The notes: a model not told the origin generated them from the sequence alone. Positions 36,103-45,293 are shown, numbered from the stretch's first letter. The stretch: 64,000 nt of DNA from Desulfosediminicola ganghwensis (GCF_005116675.2 NZ_CP050699.1:868001-932000); one strand, 5' to 3'. Numbers and translations are program-made.

Positions 36103-36236
36103 CCCGAGCTGGTAGACTCTATTGGAACGGTTCCGTTTCAACCCCGCACTGCACTGCCGCTGGTTGTGCTGGTAAATGGTTGATTCGGGATTTTTTCGAC
36201 TTCAAGGCGGAGAGCCGGATTCTGAGACAAAAGGTG

Positions 36237-37079
36237 TTATTCTGGCCGGGGAGCTTTCTCCAGATGAGTAAATTCGTTACGGCCTATATACTTGCCGGGA
36301 GTGATTCCCATGTGCTTTCTGAACATGGCGACAAAGGCGCTGACGCTGTTATAGCCAAGATTCAAGGCAATGAGATTGACTGATTCTCCCGAGGTCAGGC
36401 GGACGATTGCTTCCATGAGTCGCGCCTGTTGACGCCACTGTTTGAAACTCATACCGGTCTCCTGGCGAAAGAGGCGGCTCAGCGTCCTGCTGGTCGCACC
36501 CGCTTTCTGGCCCCATTCTTCAAGTGTTCGAGTGTCACCTGGGTTATCGAGTAAAGCTGAGGTGATAACCTGCAACCGCCTGTCCTGGGGAGAGGGGAGC
36601 AGGAAAGGAACGGTTTCCAGTTGCTGGAGCAGGTCCAGGATAATCCCGATAACCCTTTCTTCATGACTGTCGGTGCTGTATTCAGTTGCAAAGTCAGCTG
36701 CATAAACAGTGAGTTCGCGGAGCAGGGGCGGCATTGTGACGACGGCGCATTTGTTGAGCAGGTTTGGTGCAGCCCCGGGCCGGATATAGATATTTCGGAG
36801 AGTCAGGTGGTGGGGAGATAATACCTGATGGCTGGTATTGGAAGGTATCCAGACTGCGTGCGATTGCGGCACGATCCAGGTGCCCTTTTCGGTTTTGACG
36901 GTGAGCACCCCCCTGGAGGCGTAGAAAAACTGGCAGGGGAGGTGATGGTGCATGGAGTAGTACAATCCGTCGGGATAATCTGCATACATCGACATGACCT
37001 GCCTGGAACTGCGCATCAGGATATCCGGAAAGTCGGCCCCATAAACATCTGTCTGAAAATCGATATTTTTTGTCGTCAT
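36237..37079 (-). CDS. AraC-family regulator with N-terminal cupin
   Basis: Encodes 280 residues. The N-terminal half is cupin-like (HHHLPCQFFYASRGVLTVKT, WIVPQSHAVWIPSNTSHQV), with His residues fit for metal or ligand binding. The C-terminal half has two HTH motifs (LEEWGQKAGATSRTLSRLF; VNLIALNLGYNSVSAFVAMF followed by MGITPGKY). It is divergent from the MFS pump gene with only 81 bp between the starts, the common arrangement for a repressor/activator and the pump it controls. No ribosome site seen. Confidence 0.9.
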   Translation of the reverse strand: MTTKNIDFQTDVYGADFPDILMRSSRQVMSMYADYPDGLYYSMHHHLPCQFFYASRGVLTVKTEKGTWIVPQSHAVWIPSNTSHQVLSPHHLTLRNIYIRPGAAPNLLNKCAVVTMPPLLRELTVYAADFATEYSTDSHEERVIGIILDLLQQLETVPFLLPSPQDRRLQVITSALLDNPGDTRTLEEWGQKAGATSRTLSRLFRQETGMSFKQWRQQARLMEAIVRLTSGESVNLIALNLGYNSVSAFVAMFRKHMGITPGKYIGRNEFTHLEKAPRPE

Positions 37080-37160
37080 AGCGTTAAGGGGATCTGTGGT
37101 TTTTTGCTACAGTCAACATACTTTGTGGAAATCCTCAATCCAATTTTTTGGAAAAATGCT

Positions 37161-38360
37161 ATGAATACAAGAATATTAAGCTTTCTTTTCGCCGGCCACA
37201 TGGTGAACGACCTGCATCAGGGCGCGATCCCCGCCTTGTTACCGTTCTTGATCCTGCGGCACGATATGTCCTATTCCGCTGCGGCCGTTATTGTCTTTGC
37301 CTTCACCGGCACCGCCACCATCATGCAGCCGTTGTTCGGATATCTGTCGGACAGGTTTGGCGGGACGTGGACCATCTCCGCAGGGGTGATGCTGACCAGC
37401 CTGGGGTTTGCCCTGATAGGAGTAGCCCCGGATTATGGTTTGCTCATTGCCGCCGTGATTGTGAGCGGTCTGGGGAGTGCCCTGTTTCACCCGGATGCCG
37501 CCGGCATGGTCAATTATGCCAGCGGTGAGGCAAAGGCCACTGCCATGAGTATTTTCGGTGTGGGAGGTGTCCTGGGCTTTCTGATCGGACCGTTCGCGAT
37601 AACCGCAGCGGTACTGGCATTTGGGTTGAAGGGAGTGGCGATCACCATGCTGCCCGCTTCCCTGGTGGCGGTACTCATTATCCTGCAGCATGATCGGCTG
37701 CGGCAGCTGCGGGGAGCAGTCGGCACCACCGATCAGGAGGGTGAGAGCTGCAGAAACGATAACTGGCTTGCGTTTACGGCGTTGTCGCTCACCATCATCG
37801 GCAAGTCTGTTATCTATTATGGTCTGTTTACCTTTATTCCGCTTTATTGGACCGATGTGCTCCAGCAATCGCAGATTGCAGGTGCTGCGGCGCTCACCGT
37901 TTTTTCTGCGGGTGGTGTTTTCGGCAACCTGTTGGGGGGCCGTCTTGCAGATCTGTTCGGCCACAAGAAAATCGTTGTTGGGGGGTGCTGTCTGCTGATA
38001 CCTTTGCTTCCCGCACTGCTTTTGGTAGAAAATGTTTTTGTGGCAAATGTGCTGATCGCAACGGTTGGTGCGCTGCTCCTGTTCACCTATGGGCCAACTG
38101 TTGTGCTGGGACAGGAGTACCTCCCCAACCATATTGGCTTCTCGTCAGGCATGACCCTGGGGGTGGCATTTTCCATAGGTGGGATGGTGGCCCCTCTGCT
38201 GGGGAACCTGGCGGATCAGGAGGGGTTGTCCACGGCATTGAAGTCGATCATTTTCCTTCCGATCCTGGTCACGGCCATTGCCAGCACCTTGCCGACACGT
38301 AGGTCGTCACGGAAAATCTCACTTGATGGCAGGACAGGGCAAGGAGCTGTGAAGTCATGA
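37161..38360 (+). CDS. MFS efflux pump, fosmidomycin-resistance (Fsr) like
   Basis: Encodes 399 residues from ATG at 37161; the long open frame upstream of it crosses the divergent promoter and is not coding. Twelve hydrophobic spans are visible. Motifs match the Fsr subgroup: HMVNDLHQGAIPALLPFLI at the start, GYLSDRFGG (MFS loop 2-3), GSALFHPDAAGM, and LGQEYLPNHIGFSSGMTLG in the second half. Proton-driven export of small drugs or metabolites across the inner membrane. Probably controlled by the divergent AraC gene. Confidence 0.9.
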   Translation: MNTRILSFLFAGHMVNDLHQGAIPALLPFLILRHDMSYSAAAVIVFAFTGTATIMQPLFGYLSDRFGGTWTISAGVMLTSLGFALIGVAPDYGLLIAAVIVSGLGSALFHPDAAGMVNYASGEAKATAMSIFGVGGVLGFLIGPFAITAAVLAFGLKGVAITMLPASLVAVLIILQHDRLRQLRGAVGTTDQEGESCRNDNWLAFTALSLTIIGKSVIYYGLFTFIPLYWTDVLQQSQIAGAAALTVFSAGGVFGNLLGGRLADLFGHKKIVVGGCCLLIPLLPALLLVENVFVANVLIATVGALLLFTYGPTVVLGQEYLPNHIGFSSGMTLGVAFSIGGMVAPLLGNLADQEGLSTALKSIIFLPILVTAIASTLPTRRSSRKISLDGRTGQGAVKS

Positions 38361-38474
38361 TGCCTGACGGGGAAAAGGTTCATGTCTGTCGGCTATTTTG
38401 GCTTTTCCTGACAAGCTGATATACTCATCGTAATTCATCCAATTAACCTCTAAGAGTACAGATAGCATCGAAAA

Positions 38475-40301
38475 TTGAGAACCACCATTCGAACTTTTTT
38501 GCTGCTTGTAACTTTGTTGCATTCCGCACCCTATGCCAATGCGGACTGGGTGAATTTTACCGGTGCGGAAAATGCGAGGAATATTGCGGAAATTTACGTG
38601 AACCGGGATCACGTAAAAATCAAGCTGGAGATATTTGTTGAAGATTTACTGCTTTTTAAAGAGCTTATCCCAGACGAGCTGTTCCGAAAAGCTTCCCATG
38701 ACAGGCCCGACCTTGGCGAACGGCTGCAGCGATTTTCCGAAAAACGGTTGCAGATTTCAACCGGCAGCGGTGGCAGGCTGATACCCCGGCTCGATCTGGT
38801 TGAACCGAGATTGCGGGTGAAACGCACCTCGCTCTTTGCCGGTAAGCTCAACCCTTATACCCGGCGGCCGATCCCCGGCCCGCCTGACGATAAACGGGTG
38901 CTCTATGTGGAATTGACCTATCCCTTCACCCGGCGTCCGGATTCACTGACCATCATCCCTGAGCTGGATTCAAGAGGGCTTCCAACTGCCTCGATCGGTT
39001 TCATCTGTTATCACCAGGGGGTACCGGTGGTCGATTTTCGCAACCTGACGTCCAGCAACACTGTCAATCTCGACTGGGATGATCCCTGGTATTCGGCTTT
39101 TGAAAAGCGTCAGCTCAAGCGTGCGCTGCAGGCCGGTGTTCGCACCTATCTCTATATCGAGCCGTACGAAGTGCGCCACGAGATACTGGTGCGCGTCAAG
39201 GACATGATGAGCTGGCTCGACTTCAGCCTCAAGGGGAATGAGTTTATCGAAGAAGAGGAGTTCGACCGGGTTCGGCAGCAGGTCGCAAAGTTTTTCCTGG
39301 AGCGGGAAAATGTGCTGATCGACGGCAAGAGGCTCAAGCCGATACTCGACCGGACCGCCTTTGTGGAATCTTCGCCGACCTGGAGCCGTTTTATCGAGAT
39401 CCCCGAGCGGTTAACGCTCAACACCGCCATGGTTGGTGTGGTCATCACCTACCTTACCGAAGGGATTCCCCAGGAAGTGGTTACCAGCTGGGATCTGTTT
39501 TCCGAGCGTGTCAATATGGTGGCTGCAGGCATGACCGATCCGGCGGGCCCCTTTCCATACTCTCTCACGCCGGATGACAATATTCTGAGGTGGAGAAACC
39601 ACCTGAAGCAATACCGGATACCCACAGTGAATAGCGTTGCTGTGGCCGACAAACACAGAGGTTTCAGGCTGTCTGTAGTAAGCCTGGTCTGCGGTTTGCT
39701 GGTCATTGTGCTCTTGATTGTCGCTGTTATCAGATACCGGCAGGAGAAGAGGATCAAATATCACCTTGCTGTGATAGCTCTACTTTTACTCATCGGCGGC
39801 ATCATGCTGCCCCATTTTCGAATTTCCATCGGCTCCCAGGCGCGGGCGGGCTGGATCGGTTCGGAAGATGCCAGGCTGATAACCCAAAGCCTCTTGAAGA
39901 ACATCTATCGGGCCTTTGATTTCAGAGACGAGGAGGATGTTTACGACAAGCTGGCAATCAGTGTCAGCGGTGAGATGCTCTCGAAGATCTATCTCGAGAG
40001 CAGAAAATCGATGGTGATAGAGCAGGCCGGAGGTGCCCAGGCGAAGATAAAGCAGGTGAAGGTGCTTGCTGCTGAGGTGGTTGAGGCAGTCAGGCAGGAA
40101 GGTGAACTTGATGTCAGGACAAGGTGGGCCGCCCTGGGGAAGGTGGGGCACTGGGGACATGTGCACATGAGGCAGAACGTTTATGAGGCGATCCTCACCA
40201 TCGGTGCGGTGAATGGGTCCTGGAAAATCATTGGCATCGAAGTGCTGGGGGAGGAGCGGGTTGCTCCCGGGTCAACAGGCTATGAAAGACCAACGGATTG
40301 A
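38475..40301 (+). CDS. Large inner-membrane protein of unknown function, first gene of ABC/TroA-like operon
   Basis: Encodes 608 residues. The only start consistent with the signal peptide (MRTTIRTFLLLVTLL, ends near ANA) is TTG at 38475. Residues 24-395 form a large periplasmic domain with no family I recognise; two membrane spans follow (about 398-419 and 429-445) with a short basic loop; residues 446-608 are a second periplasmic domain (YDKLAISVSGEML, AKIKQVKVLAAEVVEAV) with an alpha+beta, NTF2-like look, which is only an impression. Overlaps the ABC ATPase start by 15 bp. As it leads the operon, it may be a periplasmic partner or substrate receptor of the transporter. Confidence 0.75.
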   Translation: MRTTIRTFLLLVTLLHSAPYANADWVNFTGAENARNIAEIYVNRDHVKIKLEIFVEDLLLFKELIPDELFRKASHDRPDLGERLQRFSEKRLQISTGSGGRLIPRLDLVEPRLRVKRTSLFAGKLNPYTRRPIPGPPDDKRVLYVELTYPFTRRPDSLTIIPELDSRGLPTASIGFICYHQGVPVVDFRNLTSSNTVNLDWDDPWYSAFEKRQLKRALQAGVRTYLYIEPYEVRHEILVRVKDMMSWLDFSLKGNEFIEEEEFDRVRQQVAKFFLERENVLIDGKRLKPILDRTAFVESSPTWSRFIEIPERLTLNTAMVGVVITYLTEGIPQEVVTSWDLFSERVNMVAAGMTDPAGPFPYSLTPDDNILRWRNHLKQYRIPTVNSVAVADKHRGFRLSVVSLVCGLLVIVLLIVAVIRYRQEKRIKYHLAVIALLLLIGGIMLPHFRISIGSQARAGWIGSEDARLITQSLLKNIYRAFDFRDEEDVYDKLAISVSGEMLSKIYLESRKSMVIEQAGGAQAKIKQVKVLAAEVVEAVRQEGELDVRTRWAALGKVGHWGHVHMRQNVYEAILTIGAVNGSWKIIGIEVLGEERVAPGSTGYERPTD

Positions 40302-40977
40302 AACGATGATCAGGCTGAACGATGTTGAATTTTTCTATCCCGGCGGAGATTTTCAGCTCTCTGTAGCTGAATTGCGTATTGATCGGGGAGAGAAACTTGC
40401 CATCATTGGGCCAAGCGGTTCGGGCAAAACTACGCTGCTGAACCTGGTTGCCGGCATCCTGCTTCCCGGGGCGGGAATGGTCACGGTAAACGGTTTTGAA
40501 ACGGTTGGTGCTTCGATTTCGACGAGAAGGAATTTCCGTATAACCAATATCGGTTTTATCTTCCAGGATTTTGGACTTATCGACTATCTGAGGGTGATGG
40601 ACAATATCCTTCACCCCTTTCGGGTGAGCAGTGCGCTCAAGCTGAATGCCGAGGTGCGGCAAAGAGCCCACTGGTATGCGGAGCAGTTGGGAATTGCGAC
40701 AAGGCTTCATCATCACCCGGCCGATCTCTCCCATGGTGAGCGGCAGCGGGTTGCCATCTGCAGGGCACTGTTGCCGGGCCCTGAGGTAATTCTGGCCGAT
40801 GAGGCGACGGGAAATCTCGATCCAGAAAATAAAAGACAGATCCTGCAGCTGTTGTTTCAGGCCGTGGACGAGCAGGGTGCCACGGTCCTGGCTGTAACCC
40901 ATGATCATGAGCTGCTCCAATACTTTGACCGGGTAGTCGATTTTCGGGACTTTTTTGCCGCTAAGGAGGAGGTATGA
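40287..40977 (+). CDS. ABC transporter ATPase, LolD/MacB type
   Basis: Encodes about 229 residues; ATG at 40284 or 40308 are alternatives close by (internal start in MKDQRIETMIRL). Walker A GPSGSGKTT, Q-loop FIFQDFGLIDYL, signature LSHGERQRVA, Walker B VILADEAT, and H-loop VTHDHE. The short single-domain form and the FtsX-like partner place it in the type VII (MacB/LolCDE/FtsE) group, which uses ATP to drive periplasmic conformational work rather than classic import. The stop overlaps the permease ATG by four bases. Confidence 0.9.
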
Positions 40978-42149
40978 ACAGCTTCTATCTTGCCTGGCAA
41001 TATCTGAAGTTCAACGCCTCCAAGTCGCTGGTTATCCTGGCTTGCATCACCATCATTGCCGTATTGCCTCTGGCGCTCGAAATTCTTCTCCAGGAGAGCG
41101 AGCGGCAGCTGGCTCTGCGCGCTGAAGCGAGCCCCCTGCTGCTCGGCATGAAGGGCAGCGCCCTGGATCTGGTGATGAATTCCCTCTATTTCAGCGATGA
41201 AGCCCCTGAGGCGATGAGCATGTCCGCAGTGGAGGAGGTGGCAGACAGCGGCCTGGCCGGCCCCATCCCGATGCATGTGATGTTTGAGGCCCGTGACTTT
41301 CCCATTGTCGGTACCTCTGTCGATTACTTTTCCTTCAGGAAGCTTGAGCTCGCCGCAGGGGATATGTTTACCATGCTGGGGCAATGCGTTATCGGCGCCG
41401 AGGTGGCCAAAAGCCTGAATCTGGCTGTGGGAGACAGCCTGGTCAGCTCCCCGGAGACCATGTTCGATATCGCCGGTGTCTATCCCCTGAAGATGCAGAT
41501 CACCGGTGTGCTGGAGCCGGCCCACAGCCCAGATGACCGGGCTGTCTTCGTCGATGTCAAGACCGCCTGGGTGATCCAGGGACTTTCCCACGGCCATAAG
41601 GACGTCACCCGTACCGACGACAGCACGGTAATCCTGAAGCGTGAGGAGCAAAACGTCACCGCCAACGCCAAGCTCATCGAGTTTACCGAGATCACGGAGG
41701 CAAACATCGGTTCATTTCATCTGCACGGCAAGCCGGACTCCCTGCCTCTCACCGCCGTGCTGGTGGTGCCCAATGACGAAAAATCGGGCACCATCCTCCG
41801 CGGCAGGTATCTGGAGCAGGAGACAACACTGCAACTGATACGCCCCAAGGATGTGGTCGATACCCTGCTGGCCACGATCTTCAAGATCCGCAATGTGCTC
41901 GATGCGGTTATTCTGCTGGTCGGATTCGCGACCATGCTGGCGCTGCTCCTCGTTTTTTCACTGTCGTTGAGGCTGCGCGAAAAAGAGATCGAGGTCATAT
42001 CCAAACTTGGCTGCAGCAGGATGACCACCGTGAAGTTGCTGGGCGCCGAGATAGTTTTACTGATTCTGGGCAGTTCTCTGGTCAGTGCAGTTATCCTGGC
42101 GGCGATCAGACAGTATGACCGGTTACTGGTAACCAGTATGTTCATTTAA
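40974..42149 (+). CDS. FtsX-like ABC permease
   Basis: Encodes 391 residues. One N-terminal span (about 17-39: LVILACITIIAVLPLALEIL), a long periplasmic domain (about 40-300) and a C-terminal bundle beginning ILLVGFATMLALLLVFSLSLRLREKEIEVISKLG, which is the conserved FtsX/MacB cytoplasmic turn. Only two spans follow, giving three in all; MacB-type proteins normally have four, so the last span seems missing or atypical. ATG overlaps the ATPase stop (ATGA), and AAGGAGG lies just upstream. Transported or extracted substrate unknown. Confidence 0.87.
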   Translation: MNSFYLAWQYLKFNASKSLVILACITIIAVLPLALEILLQESERQLALRAEASPLLLGMKGSALDLVMNSLYFSDEAPEAMSMSAVEEVADSGLAGPIPMHVMFEARDFPIVGTSVDYFSFRKLELAAGDMFTMLGQCVIGAEVAKSLNLAVGDSLVSSPETMFDIAGVYPLKMQITGVLEPAHSPDDRAVFVDVKTAWVIQGLSHGHKDVTRTDDSTVILKREEQNVTANAKLIEFTEITEANIGSFHLHGKPDSLPLTAVLVVPNDEKSGTILRGRYLEQETTLQLIRPKDVVDTLLATIFKIRNVLDAVILLVGFATMLALLLVFSLSLRLREKEIEVISKLGCSRMTTVKLLGAEIVLLILGSSLVSAVILAAIRQYDRLLVTSMFI

Positions 42150-42174
42150 TAATAGCTCAAAGAGGAACAACGCC

Positions 42175-43077
42175 ATGGCCAAAGCATGTACTCTGCTCTT
42201 GTTTCTGTTTTCCGTGTTGTTGCCTGTTGCAGGTTACGCCGAATCACGACTGCAGGTTTATGTCGTCAACTATCCGCTCGCCTATTTTGCCGAGCGGATC
42301 GGCGGCGCCAATGTCGAGGTCGTGTTTCCGGCACCTGCCGGAATCGATCCGGCTTTCTGGCTGCCGGATAAGGCGACAATCAGTGGCTACCAGAATGCCG
42401 ATCTCATTATTATAAACGGCGCGGGGTATGCGAAGTGGCTTGATAATGTCAGCCTGCCGATGCTGCGCACCATCGACAGTTCCAGGCAATTCCGGGACAA
42501 GCTCATCGAGACCGAGTCCACGGTCACTCACAGCCATGGCCCGGGAGGCGAGCATTCCCACACCGGCATAGCGTTTACCACCTGGCTCGATTTCTTCCAG
42601 GCGGTGATGCAGGCAGAGTCGGTTTACCAGGCTTTCGTCCGCAAAGATCCGGCGAATACGGCAGAATATGCGGCGAATTTTGGCAGCTTGAAAGAGGATT
42701 TGCAGGAGCTGGACCGGCGCATGACCGCCGCCTGTGCGAAAAGCGATGGGGTTCCGTTACTCGGCTCCCATCCGGTCTACCAGTACCTTGCCCGACGCTA
42801 TGAGCTGAACCTGGAGATGGTGATGTGGGAGCCGGGCGAGGAGCCTGGGGCTGGAGAATGGCAAAAGCTCGAACAGCTGCTTGCGCATCATCCGGCGAAA
42901 GCGATGCTCTGGGAAGATACGCCCCTGGCGGAGTCGGGGCAGCGGCTGGCGGAGCTGGGGGTTGAAAGTCTGGTATTTTGCCCCTGTTTTGCCCGACCGG
43001 TAGAGGGGGATTTTCTTTCGGTTATGAGCAGCAATGTGGCAAATATCGAATGGTCGTTTGGTGTGGCAGCTGAGTGA
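42175..43077 (+). CDS. TroA/ZnuA-fold periplasmic protein with degenerate metal site
   Basis: Encodes 300 residues with a signal peptide (1-22). The order of blocks follows metal-binding proteins of the TroA/ZnuA family: VVNYPLAYFAERIGG, IDPAFWLPDKATI, ADLIIINGAGYAKWL, a His-rich loop HSHGPGGEHSH (119-129), FTTWLDFF, GSHPVYQYLARRY (H199), and LWEDTPLAES. Compared with ZnuA, the first His (DPH) is A60, the second (DPHxWLD) is T135, and the final Asp region is replaced by CPC (269-271). Only H199 of the core ligands is evident. It may bind a different ligand or metal. Last gene of the operon; 25 bp after the permease. Confidence 0.85.
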   Translation: MAKACTLLLFLFSVLLPVAGYAESRLQVYVVNYPLAYFAERIGGANVEVVFPAPAGIDPAFWLPDKATISGYQNADLIIINGAGYAKWLDNVSLPMLRTIDSSRQFRDKLIETESTVTHSHGPGGEHSHTGIAFTTWLDFFQAVMQAESVYQAFVRKDPANTAEYAANFGSLKEDLQELDRRMTAACAKSDGVPLLGSHPVYQYLARRYELNLEMVMWEPGEEPGAGEWQKLEQLLAHHPAKAMLWEDTPLAESGQRLAELGVESLVFCPCFARPVEGDFLSVMSSNVANIEWSFGVAAE

Positions 43078-43105
43078 CTCGTGTTTCTGTCGGTTCACCT
43101 TACGA

Positions 43106-43146
43106 AACTGGCATCAAGCCTTGAGGAAGGAAGCTTGATGCCAGTT
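43106..43146. terminator. Perfect 14-bp hairpin between convergent genes
   Basis: AACTGGCATCAAGC and GCTTGATGCCAGTT are exact complements around a 13-nt loop, lying between the end of the rightward ABC/TroA-like operon (43077) and the end of the leftward gene at 43166. Likely a bidirectional terminator although T-runs are short. Confidence 0.65.
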
Positions 43147-43165
43147 ACTTGTCGTTGATTATACG

Positions 43166-44488
43166 CTATTTCTTCACATCAGCGGGATAGGTGAACTCCC
43201 GTCCCAGTTTCTTGCTTGCCTCCTGGTAAATCGGCCGCAGTACATCGTCCACGTCCCACACCCCTTCGGCGATAAAAGGGCTGAAGTCCAGACTGTCCAC
43301 ACCCAGCTTTTGGGCCTGCGCTTGCCTGTCTTCAGGTTTTGGTGGTTCGGCCGGGCTGGCCAGGGGCGGTGCCCAGGTATGGTGGTCGACTTCGGCCATA
43401 CGCACCCGGATCTCATCCTTGGTCACATTCCACACCATGTAGTCTTCGGCCAGGCTTAACGGTCCATCGTAGGTTTTGCGGATGCGCTCGTATACGGCGG
43501 CGGTGGTGTCGTAATCCTTGAAGAAGTGGTAGGCGATCGCCATGCGCGGCTTCACCTCGCTCATGATTTTGCCGAAAGCCTCCGGCGCGGTATGTACCTG
43601 GGTGCCGACCATCAGCGCCGATTCAGGCGTGAAGAACATCTTGGTTACCAGGTCGGGCACCGCGACGAAGCACTCGTGCACCACCAGGTCGGCATCTTGG
43701 GCGTACTCGATAAACCACTTGTTGGGGTAGGTATCGCTGGAAAAGACAAACTTCAATCCGTTCCATTCCAGACTGTAACTGACCGAGCCGTCTATTGCGT
43801 GGATGGCAGGGAAAGAACGTATCGTCACCCCGTTATCTTCATAGACCACAGTGTATTCGCCTTTATAATCGAACTCATTCACCTCAAGCTTGTAACCACG
43901 AAAATCGATTAATCCGACTCTGCCGGCCAGATCCCAGGTGAGCATTTTCAGCATACTGTCCATGGCATACTGGGTACCCAGTTCGGGTGAGGCACCGTTT
44001 GGGCCCCATATTTGCAATGGCACGTTGCGACCCATCAAGGCACCGCCGATGAACAGGTCATGCAGCGCACCGAAATGGTCGGTGTGCAGATGACCTATGA
44101 AGACCTTGTCGAGATAGTTGTAGGGGATCTGCAGGGAGCTGATCCGCTCGGCGGAGCCGGAGCCGATATCAAACAGGAACTTGTCGCCGTTGCCCAACTC
44201 CACCAGGAAGCAGGCGGCCGCCTGGGCGGCGCGGGTGGTGGGCATACCTGTACCGCAGGCTACGACCCGCATTTCATCAGGGGCCAGATCTTCGCTATTC
44301 GGGTAGTACGTGTCCCGCTCCCGGGCCTTGGTCGGTGATACTTCCACCTCATTTCCCTGTGTTTCTTCCGCAAGCGCATGTTGTGGTCCCATGCGGGGGG
44401 AAGTTCTGTTGATGCCGTCTGAATGGCCGAACCAATAGCCGATCGAGATGAGAAATAGGGCTATGGTTGGTAGCAGGAACTTTTTCAT
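43166..44488 (-). CDS. Exported metallo-beta-lactamase-fold hydrolase
   Basis: Encodes 440 residues with N-terminal signal or anchor (about 1-22). MBL metal motif GHLHTDHFG (H-x-H-x-D-H), upstream LFDIGSGS, then HECF and AYHFF with further ligands. The length and segments such as VPLQIWGPNG and SSDTYPNKW resemble RNase Z-like MBL proteins that automated pipelines label GntH (guanitoxin pathway); I see no other guanitoxin gene, so that name would overreach. Periplasmic location is unusual for RNase Z relatives. GGAGATAAC ribosome site. Single gene. Confidence 0.82.
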   Translation of the reverse strand: MKKFLLPTIALFLISIGYWFGHSDGINRTSPRMGPQHALAEETQGNEVEVSPTKARERDTYYPNSEDLAPDEMRVVACGTGMPTTRAAQAAACFLVELGNGDKFLFDIGSGSAERISSLQIPYNYLDKVFIGHLHTDHFGALHDLFIGGALMGRNVPLQIWGPNGASPELGTQYAMDSMLKMLTWDLAGRVGLIDFRGYKLEVNEFDYKGEYTVVYEDNGVTIRSFPAIHAIDGSVSYSLEWNGLKFVFSSDTYPNKWFIEYAQDADLVVHECFVAVPDLVTKMFFTPESALMVGTQVHTAPEAFGKIMSEVKPRMAIAYHFFKDYDTTAAVYERIRKTYDGPLSLAEDYMVWNVTKDEIRVRMAEVDHHTWAPPLASPAEPPKPEDRQAQAQKLGVDSLDFSPFIAEGVWDVDDVLRPIYQEASKKLGREFTYPADVKK

Positions 44489-44945
44489 GGCCTGTTATCT
44501 CCCTATTTTTAGTGTAAAAACATTTTCCTGGTCCAGGTCATGTCACCAAGGTGAGAAAGTTGCCAGGCAGCGGTGCCTGACCTCAGGGACTATGAAATAC
44601 AGATAAAACTGTATGCTTCAGTTTAGCAATGGGAGTGAGAAATGGCAAATGTGGGGAGGGGTGCGGGGAGGTGTATTCATACGACGCATCGACTATGGAG
44701 CAATAGCTGATGCCTTGCTTTAAGGAGAGGAATATTTTGAATAATGACAAAACCTGATGGTATATTTGGTTGTCAGGTTGTCAGGTTGTCAGGTTGTCAG
44801 GTTGTCAGGTTGTCAGGTTGTTGTGGAGAAAGTGGGTTCGGCAAAACGTGGTGATTGGCGGATGAACTGGTTTGTTCCAACAGATGCCTGTAGAAATAGT
44901 GTCACCATTTCAGGATATTCTATCAAATGAGGCTGGAGGAGAGAA
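44489..44945. other. Intergenic region with octanucleotide repeat
   Basis: Holds the promoter side of the leftward MBL gene and, on the right, the tandem repeat at 44771-44818 about 130 bp before the truncated barrel gene. No other gene seen. Confidence 0.5.
44771..44818. repeat. Tandem octanucleotide repeat (TGTCAGGT x6)
   Basis: Six exact copies of TGTCAGGT in a row, then partial TGTTGT. Perfect copies imply recent slippage, so copy number is probably variable between strains. It lies upstream of 44946, where it could alter promoter spacing, or may be neutral. Confidence 0.9.
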
Positions 44946-45164
44946 ATGAAGCGGATTATTTTGGGACTTTTGGCGCCGCTATTGATCTGGTGCGGCAGCA
45001 CAGCCTCGGTACAGGCAGGCTCCGACCGACGCTCGAACGAATGGCACTACATGTTGGCGCCGATGTTTCTTTGGGGCATAAGTGTCGACGGTACCGCCCA
45101 GATCGGGCCGGTGGAGGCACCTCTTGACCAGGCTTTATTTTGCACACCTCATTTTGCTTGTTAA
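44946..45164 (+). pseudogene. Truncated 5' end of an outer-membrane protein gene
   Basis: ATG at 44946 follows GGAGGAGAG. It encodes a signal peptide (KRIILGLLAPLLIW) and the mature start NEWHYMLAPMFLWGIS with DGTAQIGPVEAPLD, typical of a barrel family I have seen as proteins of about 250 residues. After APLD the frame reads unrelated residues and stops at 72 codons. The rest of the barrel is absent from the following DNA, which instead is open on the minus strand (NFIGDGQWIPAINKQ) without a recognisable product. Consistent with a deletion or recombination junction near 45124. Confidence 0.65.
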
Positions 45165-45293
45165 TAGCCGGAATCCATTGGCCATCTCCGATAAAGTTCA
45201 TGGCGGGAGCAATGGCCGGGTGAAAACAAGGGAGTACATCATTCGGTAAGGAGGGGTGTCGTAAAACAGCCCCCTCCAGTCGGTATGTCTGAA

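Noticed and set aside
36828-37160. N-terminal extension of the MFS frame
   Set aside because: It crosses the divergent promoter and antisense AraC gene; the ATG at 37161 begins the first true span.
37239-38132. 297-residue minus-strand frame
   Set aside because: Antisense to the MFS pump; rich in His/Gln with no family features.
40905-41651. 248-residue minus-strand frame
   Set aside because: Antisense to the FtsX-like permease; His/Gly-rich composition is a strand shadow.
43166-44488. Assignment as GntH of guanitoxin synthesis
   Set aside because: Only overall MBL similarity supports it; no other guanitoxin gene is present.
44771-44818. CRISPR array
   Set aside because: Units of 8 bp without spacers are a simple tandem repeat, not a CRISPR.
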